Origin: Breznakiella homolactica
GTDB taxonomy: Bacteria; Spirochaetota; Spirochaetia; Treponematales; Breznakiellaceae
Reading direction: 5' to 3'
DNA: 64,000 nucleotides
Assembly: GCF_016616095.2 (NCBI RefSeq)
Contig: NZ_CP067089.2
Location: forward strand, 3,968,001 to 4,032,000
A program made the position numbers and the translations under genes. Positions within the stretch are counted from its first letter, which is position 1; every line of letters starts with the position of its first letter. This document shows positions 17,420 to 25,913 of the stretch, in pieces. The notes under the pieces were generated by a model. The model ran no database searches. It had not been told where the DNA came from and saw only the letters and a list, made by a program, of their open reading frames with translations.

Positions 17420-18621
17420 TGGCCCATTACCGCTGCATCATCGTCGGCAGGGACGGCAAAAAAACGGATACCATCCGGGAAGCCTCCAGCGAAAAGGAAC
17501 TTATCGCGGCCTGCGGCAGTTCCGGACAGTTCCTCGTTTCCTATACGGTGGTGGAGGAATCAGAATTATACCGGGCGAAAAAACACTTCCGCCGGGACAC
17601 CATTCTGGAGTTTACGGAAATAATGGCATCCCTGCTGCAGTCGGGGGTCACCATCCAGGACGGGCTGGATCTGTGCCGGTCCATCGCGGGGGGCCAGAAA
17701 ACCGCGGAACTCGCCGAGGGCCTGCTCCAGGGGGTCCGCCGCGGCGTGCCCTTCCACCGGGTCCTTAAAATGTACGCACCGTCATTTTCCCCGCTTTACC
17801 AGTCCCTGGTGCGGCTGGGTGAAAAAACCGGTTCCGTCGCCGGCGTGTTTGTCCGGCTTGGATCGTATCTCAGATCGGAAAGAATGCTGCGGGGTAAACT
17901 GGGCAACGCCATGCTCTATCCGATGCTCATACTGTTTATTGCCGCCGCCGGATGTCTCGGTATCCTGTTTTACGTCATGCCCAGGATGTCGGAAATATTT
18001 TCCGCCTTTAATACCGGCTCCGGGGATGACCTTGGGCTGGAGATCGGCAGGATATACACGTCCCTCTGGATTTCCCTGGGCTTTTTTGCGGCGGTGCTGG
18101 CTTTCGCGGCGCTTGTCCTGATCTTCCGGAAAAAGTCGCCCCATTTCCTTCTGTTCACCGACCGGATCATTCTTTCGCTTCCGGTGATCGGTCCCTTTGT
18201 CCGGTCGGTGCAGACCCTGGATTTTTCCTTTGCCATGGAAATGCTCACCGGTTCCGGAATAGTGGTGAGTACCGCCCTGCGGGAATCCGCCTCGGTGGTG
18301 AGCAACAGGGCCTTCGGCAGGGCAATAGAATCGGTCCATGGGATGCTTCTGCGGGGGGAAAAACTTTCCGCCGCGTTCAAAGCCCACGGGGAATTTCCGG
18401 AATATATCGGTACCTGGATTGCCGTAGGGGAGCGGACCGGCGCGGTGGAGCCGGTTTTTTCCCAGATCCGCGAGTATTTTCAGGGGACCGTGGACCATTC
18501 CTCTGAAAAAATGATGGGAATGATCGAACCCGTTCTCACACTGCTGATCGGTATTATTGTACTCATTCTGGTGGTGCAGTTTGTGCTGCCCGTGTTTTCG
18601 CTGTACGGCAGGATTATATAA
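17419..18621 (+). CDS. gspF: GspF/PilC-type inner-membrane platform protein
   Basis: 400-residue membrane protein with two copies of the cytoplasmic GspF domain: LEFTEIMASLLQSGVTIQDGL near residue 57 and LDFSFAMEMLTGSGIVVSTAL near residue 270. Transmembrane segments lie around residues 170-190 and 210-235 and at the C-terminus (TLLIGIIVLILVVQFVLPVF). It couples the ATPase to pseudopilin assembly. The start codon shares one base with the stop of gspE (TGATG). Confidence 0.93.
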   Translation: MAHYRCIIVGRDGKKTDTIREASSEKELIAACGSSGQFLVSYTVVEESELYRAKKHFRRDTILEFTEIMASLLQSGVTIQDGLDLCRSIAGGQKTAELAEGLLQGVRRGVPFHRVLKMYAPSFSPLYQSLVRLGEKTGSVAGVFVRLGSYLRSERMLRGKLGNAMLYPMLILFIAAAGCLGILFYVMPRMSEIFSAFNTGSGDDLGLEIGRIYTSLWISLGFFAAVLAFAALVLIFRKKSPHFLLFTDRIILSLPVIGPFVRSVQTLDFSFAMEMLTGSGIVVSTALRESASVVSNRAFGRAIESVHGMLLRGEKLSAAFKAHGEFPEYIGTWIAVGERTGAVEPVFSQIREYFQGTVDHSSEKMMGMIEPVLTLLIGIIVLILVVQFVLPVFSLYGRII

Positions 18622-18630
18622 GGAAGGTTT

Positions 18631-19080
18631 ATGGATACGGAAAATAACAGCAATCCCCTTTATGACGGCGGCTGGACTTTTATGGAGACGCTCATTGTTA
18701 TCGCGATTGTGCTGATCCTCACCTCGTCGGTGGGTTTTATGGCCATACAGTACCTGGATAAAGCCCGGATAGCCACCGCCCGGAGCCAGATTGATTCCTT
18801 CAGCATTGCCCTGGAATCCTATTACATTGACTGCGGCCGTTATCCCACCACCGAACAGGGACTCGCGGCTTTGTGGCAGAAACCGTCGGTGGAACCGTCA
18901 AGTGCTAATTGGTCCGGGCCGTATATGTACAAGAATGTCCCCAAGGATCCCTGGGGGAACGATTATGAGTACCTTGTTCCCGGGCAGAACAATTTACCCT
19001 ACAGCATACGGTCCTTCGGGGCCGACGGGAGGGAAGGGGGAGAAAAAAATGACGCGGATATCACCTCCTGGAGCGATTAA
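18631..19080 (+). CDS. gspG: Major pseudopilin GspG
   Basis: 149-residue pseudopilin. The prepilin peptidase site is GG/WTFMETLIVIAIV, with Glu at +5 as in major pseudopilins but Trp instead of Phe at +1. The globular part has the GspG signatures YPTTEQGLAALW and KDPWGNDYEY. A C-terminal acidic loop (GADGREGGEKNDADITSW) corresponds to the calcium site of this family. Presence of that loop favours a type II secretion pseudopilus over a type IV pilus. Start ATG 18631 follows AGGAAGG; the gene overlaps the next by 32 bases. Confidence 0.92.
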   Translation: MDTENNSNPLYDGGWTFMETLIVIAIVLILTSSVGFMAIQYLDKARIATARSQIDSFSIALESYYIDCGRYPTTEQGLAALWQKPSVEPSSANWSGPYMYKNVPKDPWGNDYEYLVPGQNNLPYSIRSFGADGREGGEKNDADITSWSD

Positions 19081-19255
19081 CGACGGCGGATACGTCCTGC
19101 TCCGCGGCTTGGTGGTTATGTTTATTGTCCTCATCTGTTTTGCTTCGCTCCTTGCGGGTATGGCGGTGTTTTCCCACAGAAGCGCGGTGATCCTGCGGAC
19201 TGTCCAGGATGAAGTCAGATACCGGAATACGGAAATACAGAAACTGGTAAAGTAA
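19049..19255 (+). CDS. Very short pseudopilin-like membrane protein
   Basis: 68-residue protein that overlaps the end of gspG in another frame. ATG 19049 is preceded by a strong GGGAAGGGGGAG. A type III prepilin-like start (GG/YVLLRGLVVMFIVLICFASLL) is followed by only about 30 residues. The position equivalent to the conserved Glu+5 is Arg. There is no globular head. It sits where gspH or gspI would lie in a type II secretion operon, and its stop codon overlaps the next start (TAATG), so translation is coupled. It could be a reduced minor pseudopilin or a small assembly factor; the pseudopilin reading is an inference from the N-terminus and context. Confidence 0.65.
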   Translation: MTRISPPGAINDGGYVLLRGLVVMFIVLICFASLLAGMAVFSHRSAVILRTVQDEVRYRNTEIQKLVK

Positions 19256-19674
19256 TGATACTGCAAACAGACCGGGACGGCGGATTTACGCTGATGGAAA
19301 CCTTGATATCCATCGCGGTTATGCTTATTATCAGCGGCTGCGTTATCTTTGCCTTTACCGCGGCAATGAAGGCTTCCGCAAAATCCGCGGCGGCGGCCAA
19401 TGCCGCCCGGGAAATTATCCGGGTAGACCGTTTTATCCGGAACCAGGCGGAGGAGCTCCATATCCCGTACTGGGCGTATTCTTCCCCGTATATTGCGGAA
19501 TTCAAAAACAGCCTCTGGCGGTCGGAGGCGGGAAAGTACATTACGGTTGTTGAATCCATGTATACCTCCGCGGGGCTTCCCTGCGGGGTAAAGGTTACCT
19601 ACGAGATCGGCGGCAGAACAATGCAGACTTCCGCGTTGTTTCCCGCTGTTCCCGTGGTGGAGAGGGTACGGTGA
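19255..19674 (+). CDS. Minor pseudopilin (GspI/GspJ-like)
   Basis: 139-residue protein with a canonical prepilin N-terminus: GG/FTLMETLISIAVMLIISG with Phe+1 and Glu+5. A long amphipathic helix (KASAKSAAAANAAREIIRV) and a small C-terminal domain follow. Length and operon position between gspG and gspK fit a minor pseudopilin of the GspI or GspJ group; the head domain is too divergent to choose. The start overlaps the previous stop (TAATG) and its end overlaps the next gene (GTGA). Confidence 0.75.
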   Translation: MILQTDRDGGFTLMETLISIAVMLIISGCVIFAFTAAMKASAKSAAAANAAREIIRVDRFIRNQAEELHIPYWAYSSPYIAEFKNSLWRSEAGKYITVVESMYTSAGLPCGVKVTYEIGGRTMQTSALFPAVPVVERVR

Positions 19675-20591
19675 GCCACAACGAAGGCGCCGTTGAATTC
19701 GGCGCAGTGATAATTCTGTTTTTTCTCGCGGCTATTCTCGCGGGAGGGTCGCTGTATACGGCGGTAACCCAGACCTATGTTCAGCGGAATACCAACGAAT
19801 TCCGGGGAAAGCTGGATTCGGAAATTCTTCTGAAAAACATTGTTGCGGATATGCAGGAACTCACGGGTTTTGAATACGACGCAGCGGACAGCGCGGTCCT
19901 GGATGATCTCCGGGTCCGGTATTCCGCGTACGGTCTGGAAATAACCGATGTTTCCAGCGGGTATCACCTGGATTTTCTTTCCGATGGTGAACTGGCGGAT
20001 GAAAAACTCAGCAAATTCATTTTTATAAATGACACGGCGGCGGATTTTATTGACTGGCGCGACCTCCATGGCCTTTCGGTTAAAAAAGACCAATGGAAAT
20101 CCTTTGTCAAAGAAGAAGCCTGGGACGCCTGTGTATCGTACGGATGGGTCCCCGAAACCCAGACCGATTCCTTTGCCTACCGCTTTATCGTAACGTCCTT
20201 TAATACAACCAGCTATGACCGGCTTTTCCCGCTGATCAATGATTTTCCTATGATGAATGTTAATATGATCGATCCCGAAATTCTTGTTCCTCTGGTGACC
20301 CGCGGTTCCTTTAAAATAGAGAGGGCGGAACATAAAATGGAACTTCTGGCTAACCGGCTGCGCGAGGGGCCCATGGGCACCGCGGATATTTCCTCCCTCC
20401 TCGATGTGCCGGTGACCCACGATATTTTCGATTACCTCGGGACAAAGACGGCTTTCTGGCGGATCAGTTTTTCGGCAAAAAAGGGATTGTTCACCGAAGC
20501 CGTGGCCGCGGCGATTCCGGTCAGGGACGGAAAACGCCAGGAGATAAGTGAATACAAACTGGTCGGCCGGAGGTTCATCCATGAGCCGTAA
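19671..20591 (+). CDS. GspK-like minor pseudopilin
   Basis: 306-residue protein starting at GTG 19671, overlapping the previous gene by four bases. A short N-terminus leads to a hydrophobic segment (FGAVIILFFLAAILAGGSLY), then a large globular domain. As in GspK, the +5 Glu of other pseudopilins is absent. Size, position and the large head agree with GspK, the tip protein of the pseudopilus, but primary-sequence similarity is weak by eye. It overlaps the GspL-like gene by 11 bases. Confidence 0.6.
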   Translation: MSHNEGAVEFGAVIILFFLAAILAGGSLYTAVTQTYVQRNTNEFRGKLDSEILLKNIVADMQELTGFEYDAADSAVLDDLRVRYSAYGLEITDVSSGYHLDFLSDGELADEKLSKFIFINDTAADFIDWRDLHGLSVKKDQWKSFVKEEAWDACVSYGWVPETQTDSFAYRFIVTSFNTTSYDRLFPLINDFPMMNVNMIDPEILVPLVTRGSFKIERAEHKMELLANRLREGPMGTADISSLLDVPVTHDIFDYLGTKTAFWRISFSAKKGLFTEAVAAAIPVRDGKRQEISEYKLVGRRFIHEP

Positions 20592-22320
20592 CCTGACCCC
20601 GGAAGACATTATCCCGCGGACCGCCTATTCACTGTTTACCGTGGATATTCCCCGTCTGTCGGGAAAAGACCTCGCGGCCGCGGTCAGGAACTATCTTCAC
20701 GGTGTGTATCCCGGAGATATCGAAAGGGCCGTAATTGCCGTCAGAAAAAACAGCCCCAAAAAATACTCATACCTTGTTTATGTGTTCGATGAATCCTTCG
20801 CGGGAAAACCGCTGCCTGTTTCTTCCCTGCTTGTGAAGCAATGCCTTAAAAAGCAGGATGCCGATGTTCTGTACATCGGCGATACCTGGACTGAGCAGAT
20901 CCGGATAGAACAGGGTGTCCTGTGCGGATCCACCGTAAAAAGAAGGGACGATAAGGATCTGACGGACAAGATTCACCGCCTGTATGCGGACGGCAAGGCC
21001 AGAGTCGCTGTTTTCTGTACCGAGGGCGACACCTCACTGATCAAAAAGAACTGCTTTAAGTACGAATACACACTGTATAATCTTGAAAAGGAACTGCGCG
21101 CTGCGGGACCCCGGGGCACAGCGCTGTTTACCGAGCTAACCCCGGAGTGGCGCCAACGCAGGGTTCTGCTTGTCCTTCTGGGGCTGAGTATTCTGTTCGC
21201 CGGTACATCATTGGGATACCAGTATAAGCAGCATCTCGACGCGGAATCGGCGGACATCCGCCGGGCTCAGGAACTGTCCGACAGGAAAAATGAGGAAGCC
21301 CGTCGGGAGGCGCAGCGCCTGGCCGAACTCAGGCAGGAATACGCGCTTTTAGCCGCTGAACAGAAAGCCGGACCCTATGAAATTGCCGAAGTTATATCCG
21401 ACTGCCTCGACGGAAGAACCCAGATACTTTCGGCGACCATAAAGGAAAACTTCTTTCAGTTTGATGCCTACGCGCCGGATTCCCTGGCGGTCCTGGAATC
21501 CTTTGAGCAGCATCCCAGGGTACGGGATTCCCGGCTCCAGCAGATCCGCCCCTCGGGAAGCCGGGAACGGTTTACCGTGAGCGGTTCCGTTGTTCCGGTA
21601 ACGGAAATTGCGGATACCGGCGCGTCAGCGGCGGATCAGATCGCCGCCCTGGAACGGATCACCGCGGAAATGCGCGGCCGGAACCGGGGGGCCGGTCCTT
21701 TCAGCGCGTCTGTCTTCGGCGCTCGTATCCGTTCCATGCTGGAAAAATCCGGGTGCCTGATCAACTCGTACCAGTATCTTCACGGCGACAGCGGCCGGGA
21801 AATGGAATTTTCCATCAGGGCCCGCAGCGTGAGATTCTTCGGATTTCTTCAGGAAGCTTCTTTGGGGACTGAAGGATGGGAGTTCTCCCTGGTCCAGATC
21901 AGGAATCTTGCTCCCCAGGACGCGCTTGATGTGGTGATCCGGGTAAAGCCAGACGCCGCCATGGATTTCACCGTTCCGCAGGCAGTGCCGCAGCCCGTGG
22001 GCGGCGCGTATCTGCCGAAACCGATTGCGGCCATCAGCAGGAATTACTATTCAGCCCCTGCGCTTCCCCCCGCGCCTGCCGCTGCCGCGCCACCTCCGCC
22101 GCCGGAGCCGAAAAAAACCGAAACGGCTTCGTGGCTTGAGTATTTAGGGGATGTGGGTGACGCCGCGGGAGAAAGTATTTACATAAAAAACACGAGAACC
22201 GGACAGATACTCAGGCTTGTCCACGGCGGCGCCGGTGATTTCCGGTACCGTATGTTGGATTCCGGCAATATCGAAGCGTATATTGACGGGAATACCTATG
22301 AAATCCGGAGGAGGCGATAA
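20581..22320 (+). CDS. Large GspL/GspM-like assembly protein, possible fusion
   Basis: 579-residue inner-membrane protein. ATG 20581 was chosen for CCGGAGG seven bases upstream rather than an in-frame ATG at 20548. Layout: cytoplasmic part, residues 1-190; one transmembrane helix, about 195-216 (RRVLLVLLGLSILFAG); coiled coil, about 222-265; two ferredoxin-like periplasmic modules between about 270 and 480; Pro/Ala-rich linker, about 490-515 (APPPPPEPKK); C-terminal beta-rich domain, about 518-579 (YIKNTRTGQILRLVHGG). The order cytoplasmic-TM-coiled coil-periplasmic is that of GspL/PilN plus GspM/PilO. The linker and final domain recall GspC/PilP. No other gene of the operon supplies GspC or GspM. 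The fusion interpretation is inference from architecture. Confidence 0.55.
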   Translation: MSRNLTPEDIIPRTAYSLFTVDIPRLSGKDLAAAVRNYLHGVYPGDIERAVIAVRKNSPKKYSYLVYVFDESFAGKPLPVSSLLVKQCLKKQDADVLYIGDTWTEQIRIEQGVLCGSTVKRRDDKDLTDKIHRLYADGKARVAVFCTEGDTSLIKKNCFKYEYTLYNLEKELRAAGPRGTALFTELTPEWRQRRVLLVLLGLSILFAGTSLGYQYKQHLDAESADIRRAQELSDRKNEEARREAQRLAELRQEYALLAAEQKAGPYEIAEVISDCLDGRTQILSATIKENFFQFDAYAPDSLAVLESFEQHPRVRDSRLQQIRPSGSRERFTVSGSVVPVTEIADTGASAADQIAALERITAEMRGRNRGAGPFSASVFGARIRSMLEKSGCLINSYQYLHGDSGREMEFSIRARSVRFFGFLQEASLGTEGWEFSLVQIRNLAPQDALDVVIRVKPDAAMDFTVPQAVPQPVGGAYLPKPIAAISRNYYSAPALPPAPAAAAPPPPPEPKKTETASWLEYLGDVGDAAGESIYIKNTRTGQILRLVHGGAGDFRYRMLDSGNIEAYIDGNTYEIRRRR

Positions 22321-22892
22321 TGAAGGTGAAAGTACCAGCTGCGTTTTTTCTTTTGTGTATATTCTGTGTTTCCTGCAGCACCGTAAAAAACGCCAAAGGC
22401 ACGGACAACTCCGGGATGATGTTCGCTATGATTTACGACCATGAAAACATCCCGGTCAGCGGAGTACATGTATTCATTAATGAAAAAAAAATCGCCGAGT
22501 CGGATACGCAGGGCCGCTTTGTACTGGATTTCCGGAAACCCGGCGAATATGCGGTCAGTTTGACGAAAGCGGGGTATGAGCCCATTGAACAGCAGTTTTC
22601 CTATGACCCGATGAATGTGCTGTACTTTAAAATGGTAAACGCGTCGCAGCTGCTGACCATGGCGGAGGATGCCCTGGACCGCCGCAGATTTGCCGCGGCC
22701 GATGATTTCCTTGAGCGGGCTTTGGTCCTTGACCCATACCGAACGGATGTACTATATCTTAAAGCCGTTTCCCGCTATCTCCAGCAAAGGGACCGCGAGG
22801 CTGCGGAGGTTTTGGAGCTTTTAGCCGCAATGGGTAACCGGGAGGAGCCGGTTGCCGCTCTTCTGCAGCTTATACGGGACCGGGCAAATTAA
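22320..22892 (+). CDS. Lipoprotein with carboxypeptidase-regulatory/PEGA-like domain and TPR-like helices
   Basis: 190-residue exported protein. The leader MKVKVPAAFFLLCIFCVSC predicts a lipidated Cys19. Residues 30-105 form a beta-sandwich of the carboxypeptidase-regulatory/PEGA type (IPVSGVHVFINEKKIAESD, then GEYAVSLTKAGYEP). Residues 110-185 form two helical hairpins resembling TPRs (ALDRRRFAAADDFLERALVLDP). It is translationally coupled to the GspL-like gene (TAATG) and is the last gene of the secretion operon. A pilotin-like or peptidoglycan-tethering role for the secretin would fit, but is not shown by the sequence. Confidence 0.6.
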   Translation: MKVKVPAAFFLLCIFCVSCSTVKNAKGTDNSGMMFAMIYDHENIPVSGVHVFINEKKIAESDTQGRFVLDFRKPGEYAVSLTKAGYEPIEQQFSYDPMNVLYFKMVNASQLLTMAEDALDRRRFAAADDFLERALVLDPYRTDVLYLKAVSRYLQQRDREAAEVLELLAAMGNREEPVAALLQLIRDRAN

Positions 22893-23032
22893 TCGGCATA
22901 CGAACAATTACATATTGTTTTTTTGTTAATAACGGGATATAACTTAATTAAACGATATAATAAAATATAAAATTGTATTTAAAAGGTAAAAAAAGATGAG
23001 ATAGTATAACAGCAGTCAGAGTGGTAAAAGAT

Positions 23033-24037
23033 ATGGATGGAAACGGAGTTTTGAAAAAAAATACGGTTTCCGGAATACTCCTGGGAGTATCCATATTTTT
23101 TACGCTGGTGCTGTTGATATATTCGATATTATTAATTAATTGGAAAAGTGAAGCCCTCCAAAACCGGCTGGATGCTCTCGAAGAGCGGATGGAAAACGAC
23201 CGGCTGTCCATGGAGCAATACCGGGAATCGCTGGCGGCGGACCTGGACGATATCCGGACCGTATCCGGAGAAATGGCTGAACTGATTGATTCCGAAAGCC
23301 GCCTGATACAGGACGAACACCGCAGAAGCGGAAACCGCCTGGCCGGTCAGATCCGGACGGGGTTTGCCAATGTGGATGAACGCTTCAACGGTCTTGAGCA
23401 GATAGTTGTTCCGGGGGAAGCGCAGCCTGTCCGCGTTCCGGGCGGACGGATTGAAACAATTGACCTCCAGATTATCCGGGCCATGCGGGAAGGCATCGCC
23501 GCGTTTGAGATCCGCCGCTTCCCGGACGCGGTCCAGTCCTTTAAATCCGTCCTTGATCTCGATCCCGACCACCGTGAAGCCCAGCTGTACACCTCCATAA
23601 GCCTGTATTACCAGAATAAAAACAACCTCCGCCAAAGACGGGATACGAAAAATCTTCTAACCGCCGTTCTCGACCGTGAACCCGGAAATACGATAGTCCT
23701 GGAAACCCTCGCCGATATAGCCGCGGAAGAAGGTAGCTGGAATGAAGCAATACTGTTCTACCGCCGAAGGGTTGAACTGTCCGCCGCCGGGGCTGAGGTA
23801 TACGGCCAGGCAGGATTCGCCTGTCTCTACGCAGGTAAAATTCAGGACAGCATAGATTACTTTGCGCAGGCCATCGGCCGGGACCCGGCGGAAAGCCATT
23901 ATTACTACGGCGCCGGGCGGGCTTATGAAATATCGGGAAATACATCCCGGGCCGCAGAATTATACCGGCAATGTCTTGCACGGAACCCCGAACACAGCGA
24001 AGCGCGGAAAGGGTACGAAGCGCTGAAGACGCAGTAA
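23033..24037 (+). CDS. Membrane-anchored TPR protein
   Basis: 334-residue protein with a single N-terminal transmembrane helix (residues about 12-35), a coiled coil (about 38-100, rich in Glu/Arg heptads) and four to five tetratricopeptide repeats from about 150 to the end. The repeats include IRRFPDAVQSFKSVLDLDPDH, EAILFYRRRVELSAAGAEVY and IQDSIDYFAQAIGRDPAESH. It probably acts as a periplasmic scaffold. ATG 23033 was preferred, but an in-frame GTG at 23021 is possible because neither has a clear ribosome binding site. The 140 bases upstream are AT-rich with several TATAAT-like hexamers and presumably hold a promoter separating this gene from the secretion operon. Confidence 0.7.
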   Translation: MDGNGVLKKNTVSGILLGVSIFFTLVLLIYSILLINWKSEALQNRLDALEERMENDRLSMEQYRESLAADLDDIRTVSGEMAELIDSESRLIQDEHRRSGNRLAGQIRTGFANVDERFNGLEQIVVPGEAQPVRVPGGRIETIDLQIIRAMREGIAAFEIRRFPDAVQSFKSVLDLDPDHREAQLYTSISLYYQNKNNLRQRRDTKNLLTAVLDREPGNTIVLETLADIAAEEGSWNEAILFYRRRVELSAAGAEVYGQAGFACLYAGKIQDSIDYFAQAIGRDPAESHYYYGAGRAYEISGNTSRAAELYRQCLARNPEHSEARKGYEALKTQ

Positions 24038-24095
24038 CGGATCAGTACCGCCGGATCAGTGATACACATTAGGCGGAATAACAGAGGAAAGGGAC

Positions 24096-25127
24096 GTGAA
24101 AAAAAATCTGGCAGTTTTTTTCTGCACAATTATCTCGCTTGCCTGTATATCCGCGCAGCGTGTTTCCGGTATGGACGTTTATATTGCCGCGGTAGCCTTT
24201 ATCGATGAAAGCAGTGACGCGGGAATAGCCCGGATTGATATAGCCAAAGACCTGCTGCGGGTCCTCAATGCGGAAGAGTTTGCCCGCCCTCTCACTATCA
24301 ATCAGAGCCGCGGCGGGACGATTCCACGGAGTTTTATGGACGCCCTTAATCTGTGCCAGGCAAACGGGTATGACTATCTGATCTACGGTTATATACAGAA
24401 AACCAATGACGCTTACACTGCGGAATTGAAACTGGCCGACCGGAAAGCCGGCGCTGTGGGGAAAACTTTTTTTTCCTCCGACACAAGCGATCAGTATGAA
24501 CGGCTTATACGGGATCTCGGGTCTAAGATCGCAGGCTACTTCCGGGATGACCTTGGCTTTAAACCCGCGGGCTGGACTTCCGAACCAGTCAGGCATATCT
24601 TCGGCCTGAGTATGGATGTCGGGTACTGGGCTCCTCTGGTCAACAACTGGAGCAGTGTCGTATCGGGCCTCGGCACCGCTCAGCTGGGATTGCGTTATGT
24701 CCCGGTTTCGCCGGCGTTTGTCACCGGATCCCGCGCCGGAGAGTATTCGGTCAATCTCGATCTGGAATACGCCGTCGGAAGAACCGAACGCGGGCTTGAG
24801 GAAGCGCTGATACATACCGGGATAGTCAGAGTAGGGGTAGGTCTCGATATATGGCTGAACAAAACCGCCCAGATCGGACTGGGGTTCGGCCCGAGTTTCC
24901 GGCTTGACTTCGCGCAGCGAAACCCAAAATACGCCGATTCCCGCACGGAAATGACCGGAGCGCCGGGCGCTTTTATGGAGTTTACCAACCGGTACGCGGT
25001 TCATTCCATGGTCAGCCTGGGATGGAATGTTATTGCCGAGTGGACGTTTTACGACAAACCCCTTTTTACGGTTTCACCCCGTTTTAATGCAATCGTAAAT
25101 TTCAACAGCAAAAGGAAGGGATTATGA
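24096..25127 (+). CDS. Exported protein with N-terminal alpha/beta domain and C-terminal outer-membrane barrel
   Basis: 343-residue exported protein starting at GTG 24096 after GAGGAAAGG. The leader is MKKNLAVFFCTIISLACISA. Residues 27-150 read as an alpha/beta domain of the TolB-N/CsgG-like type (YIAAVAFIDESS, then ANGYDYLIYGYIQ). From about 165 onward, alternating aromatic/hydrophobic strands of outer-membrane barrel type appear (FGLSMDVGYWAPLVNNW, LGLRYVPVSPAF, YSVNLDLEYAVG, VGVGLDIWLN, IGLGFGPSFRLDF). A surface or outer-membrane role is inferred; no specific family was recognised. It overlaps the following lipoprotein gene by four bases. Confidence 0.55.
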   Translation: MKKNLAVFFCTIISLACISAQRVSGMDVYIAAVAFIDESSDAGIARIDIAKDLLRVLNAEEFARPLTINQSRGGTIPRSFMDALNLCQANGYDYLIYGYIQKTNDAYTAELKLADRKAGAVGKTFFSSDTSDQYERLIRDLGSKIAGYFRDDLGFKPAGWTSEPVRHIFGLSMDVGYWAPLVNNWSSVVSGLGTAQLGLRYVPVSPAFVTGSRAGEYSVNLDLEYAVGRTERGLEEALIHTGIVRVGVGLDIWLNKTAQIGLGFGPSFRLDFAQRNPKYADSRTEMTGAPGAFMEFTNRYAVHSMVSLGWNVIAEWTFYDKPLFTVSPRFNAIVNFNSKRKGL

Positions 25128-25912
25128 AAAAACTATTCCCCCCGGTGTGTACTGCCGCCGTGATCTTTATTGTTCTTGGGTGTACCCAGAGCTTCCTGGA
25201 TGAACTGAACCGCACCGATGCGGACCCTTACATTGAGGTTCCGGCGGTGGAGTCGTTCCTTGCCGAAGGCCTCGTGTCCGTGAGCTGGTCCGCCGACGAA
25301 GGTGCGGACGAGTATATTCTCCAGCGCGCCCTGGATCATACCAGCCTTTCCTTTGAAACGCGGTATCGCGGCGCCGGAACAGACTATACCGAAGTAATAC
25401 CGGTACCGCACGAACGGTATATTTACCGGCTTTCCAAGGTCCGAGGATCGAAAACCTTCGGTCCCTCGGACGGCGTCATGGGGGTCGGCGGTGATTTCCG
25501 GCGGGATGATAACGAGCCCAATGACACCCAGGAAACGGCAACCCTGCTGGACCGGGAAATAACCAGCAACCTGTATTATTACCGATCCTACGGGGATGAG
25601 ATTGTCCAGGATACGGACTGGTTCGTCCTTGATGTGGAACCAAGGACCATTGTCCGGGTAAAGGTAACCCAGGCGGGGCTTGGCGTGGGAAACGTGGCGA
25701 CGAAAATGTATTTAACCGTACCGGGGCAGAATTCGGTCCAGCCGGTCAACGCGGATTTTGTGGACATCGAAAACAGGGCCTACGAGCGCCAGCTGGTTTA
25801 TTTCAAGATTACTCCCATTCCCAATGAATTTACGGGCGGAATACATCAGGTGGGCGGGACGGTCATCACCTACACCCTGAGTCCTTCCCGGCGGGATCTC
25901 ATAGGAGGCTGA
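25124..25912 (+). CDS. Lipoprotein with fibronectin III-like and PPC-like domains
   Basis: 262-residue lipoprotein. The signal MKKLFPPVCTAAVIFIVLGC ends in a good lipobox (VLGC), giving a lipidated Cys20. Residues 35-110 look like a fibronectin type III fold (LVSVSWSADEGADEYILQRA, then RYIYRLSKVRG). Residues 125-255 resemble the bacterial pre-peptidase C-terminal domain (NEPNDTQETATLL, then DTDWFVLDVEPRTIVRVKV). Such domains are adhesive or stabilising modules; no enzymatic part is present. The start codon overlaps the preceding stop (ATGA), so it is co-expressed with the barrel protein. Confidence 0.65.
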   Translation: MKKLFPPVCTAAVIFIVLGCTQSFLDELNRTDADPYIEVPAVESFLAEGLVSVSWSADEGADEYILQRALDHTSLSFETRYRGAGTDYTEVIPVPHERYIYRLSKVRGSKTFGPSDGVMGVGGDFRRDDNEPNDTQETATLLDREITSNLYYYRSYGDEIVQDTDWFVLDVEPRTIVRVKVTQAGLGVGNVATKMYLTVPGQNSVQPVNADFVDIENRAYERQLVYFKITPIPNEFTGGIHQVGGTVITYTLSPSRRDLIGG

Positions 25913-25913
25913 C

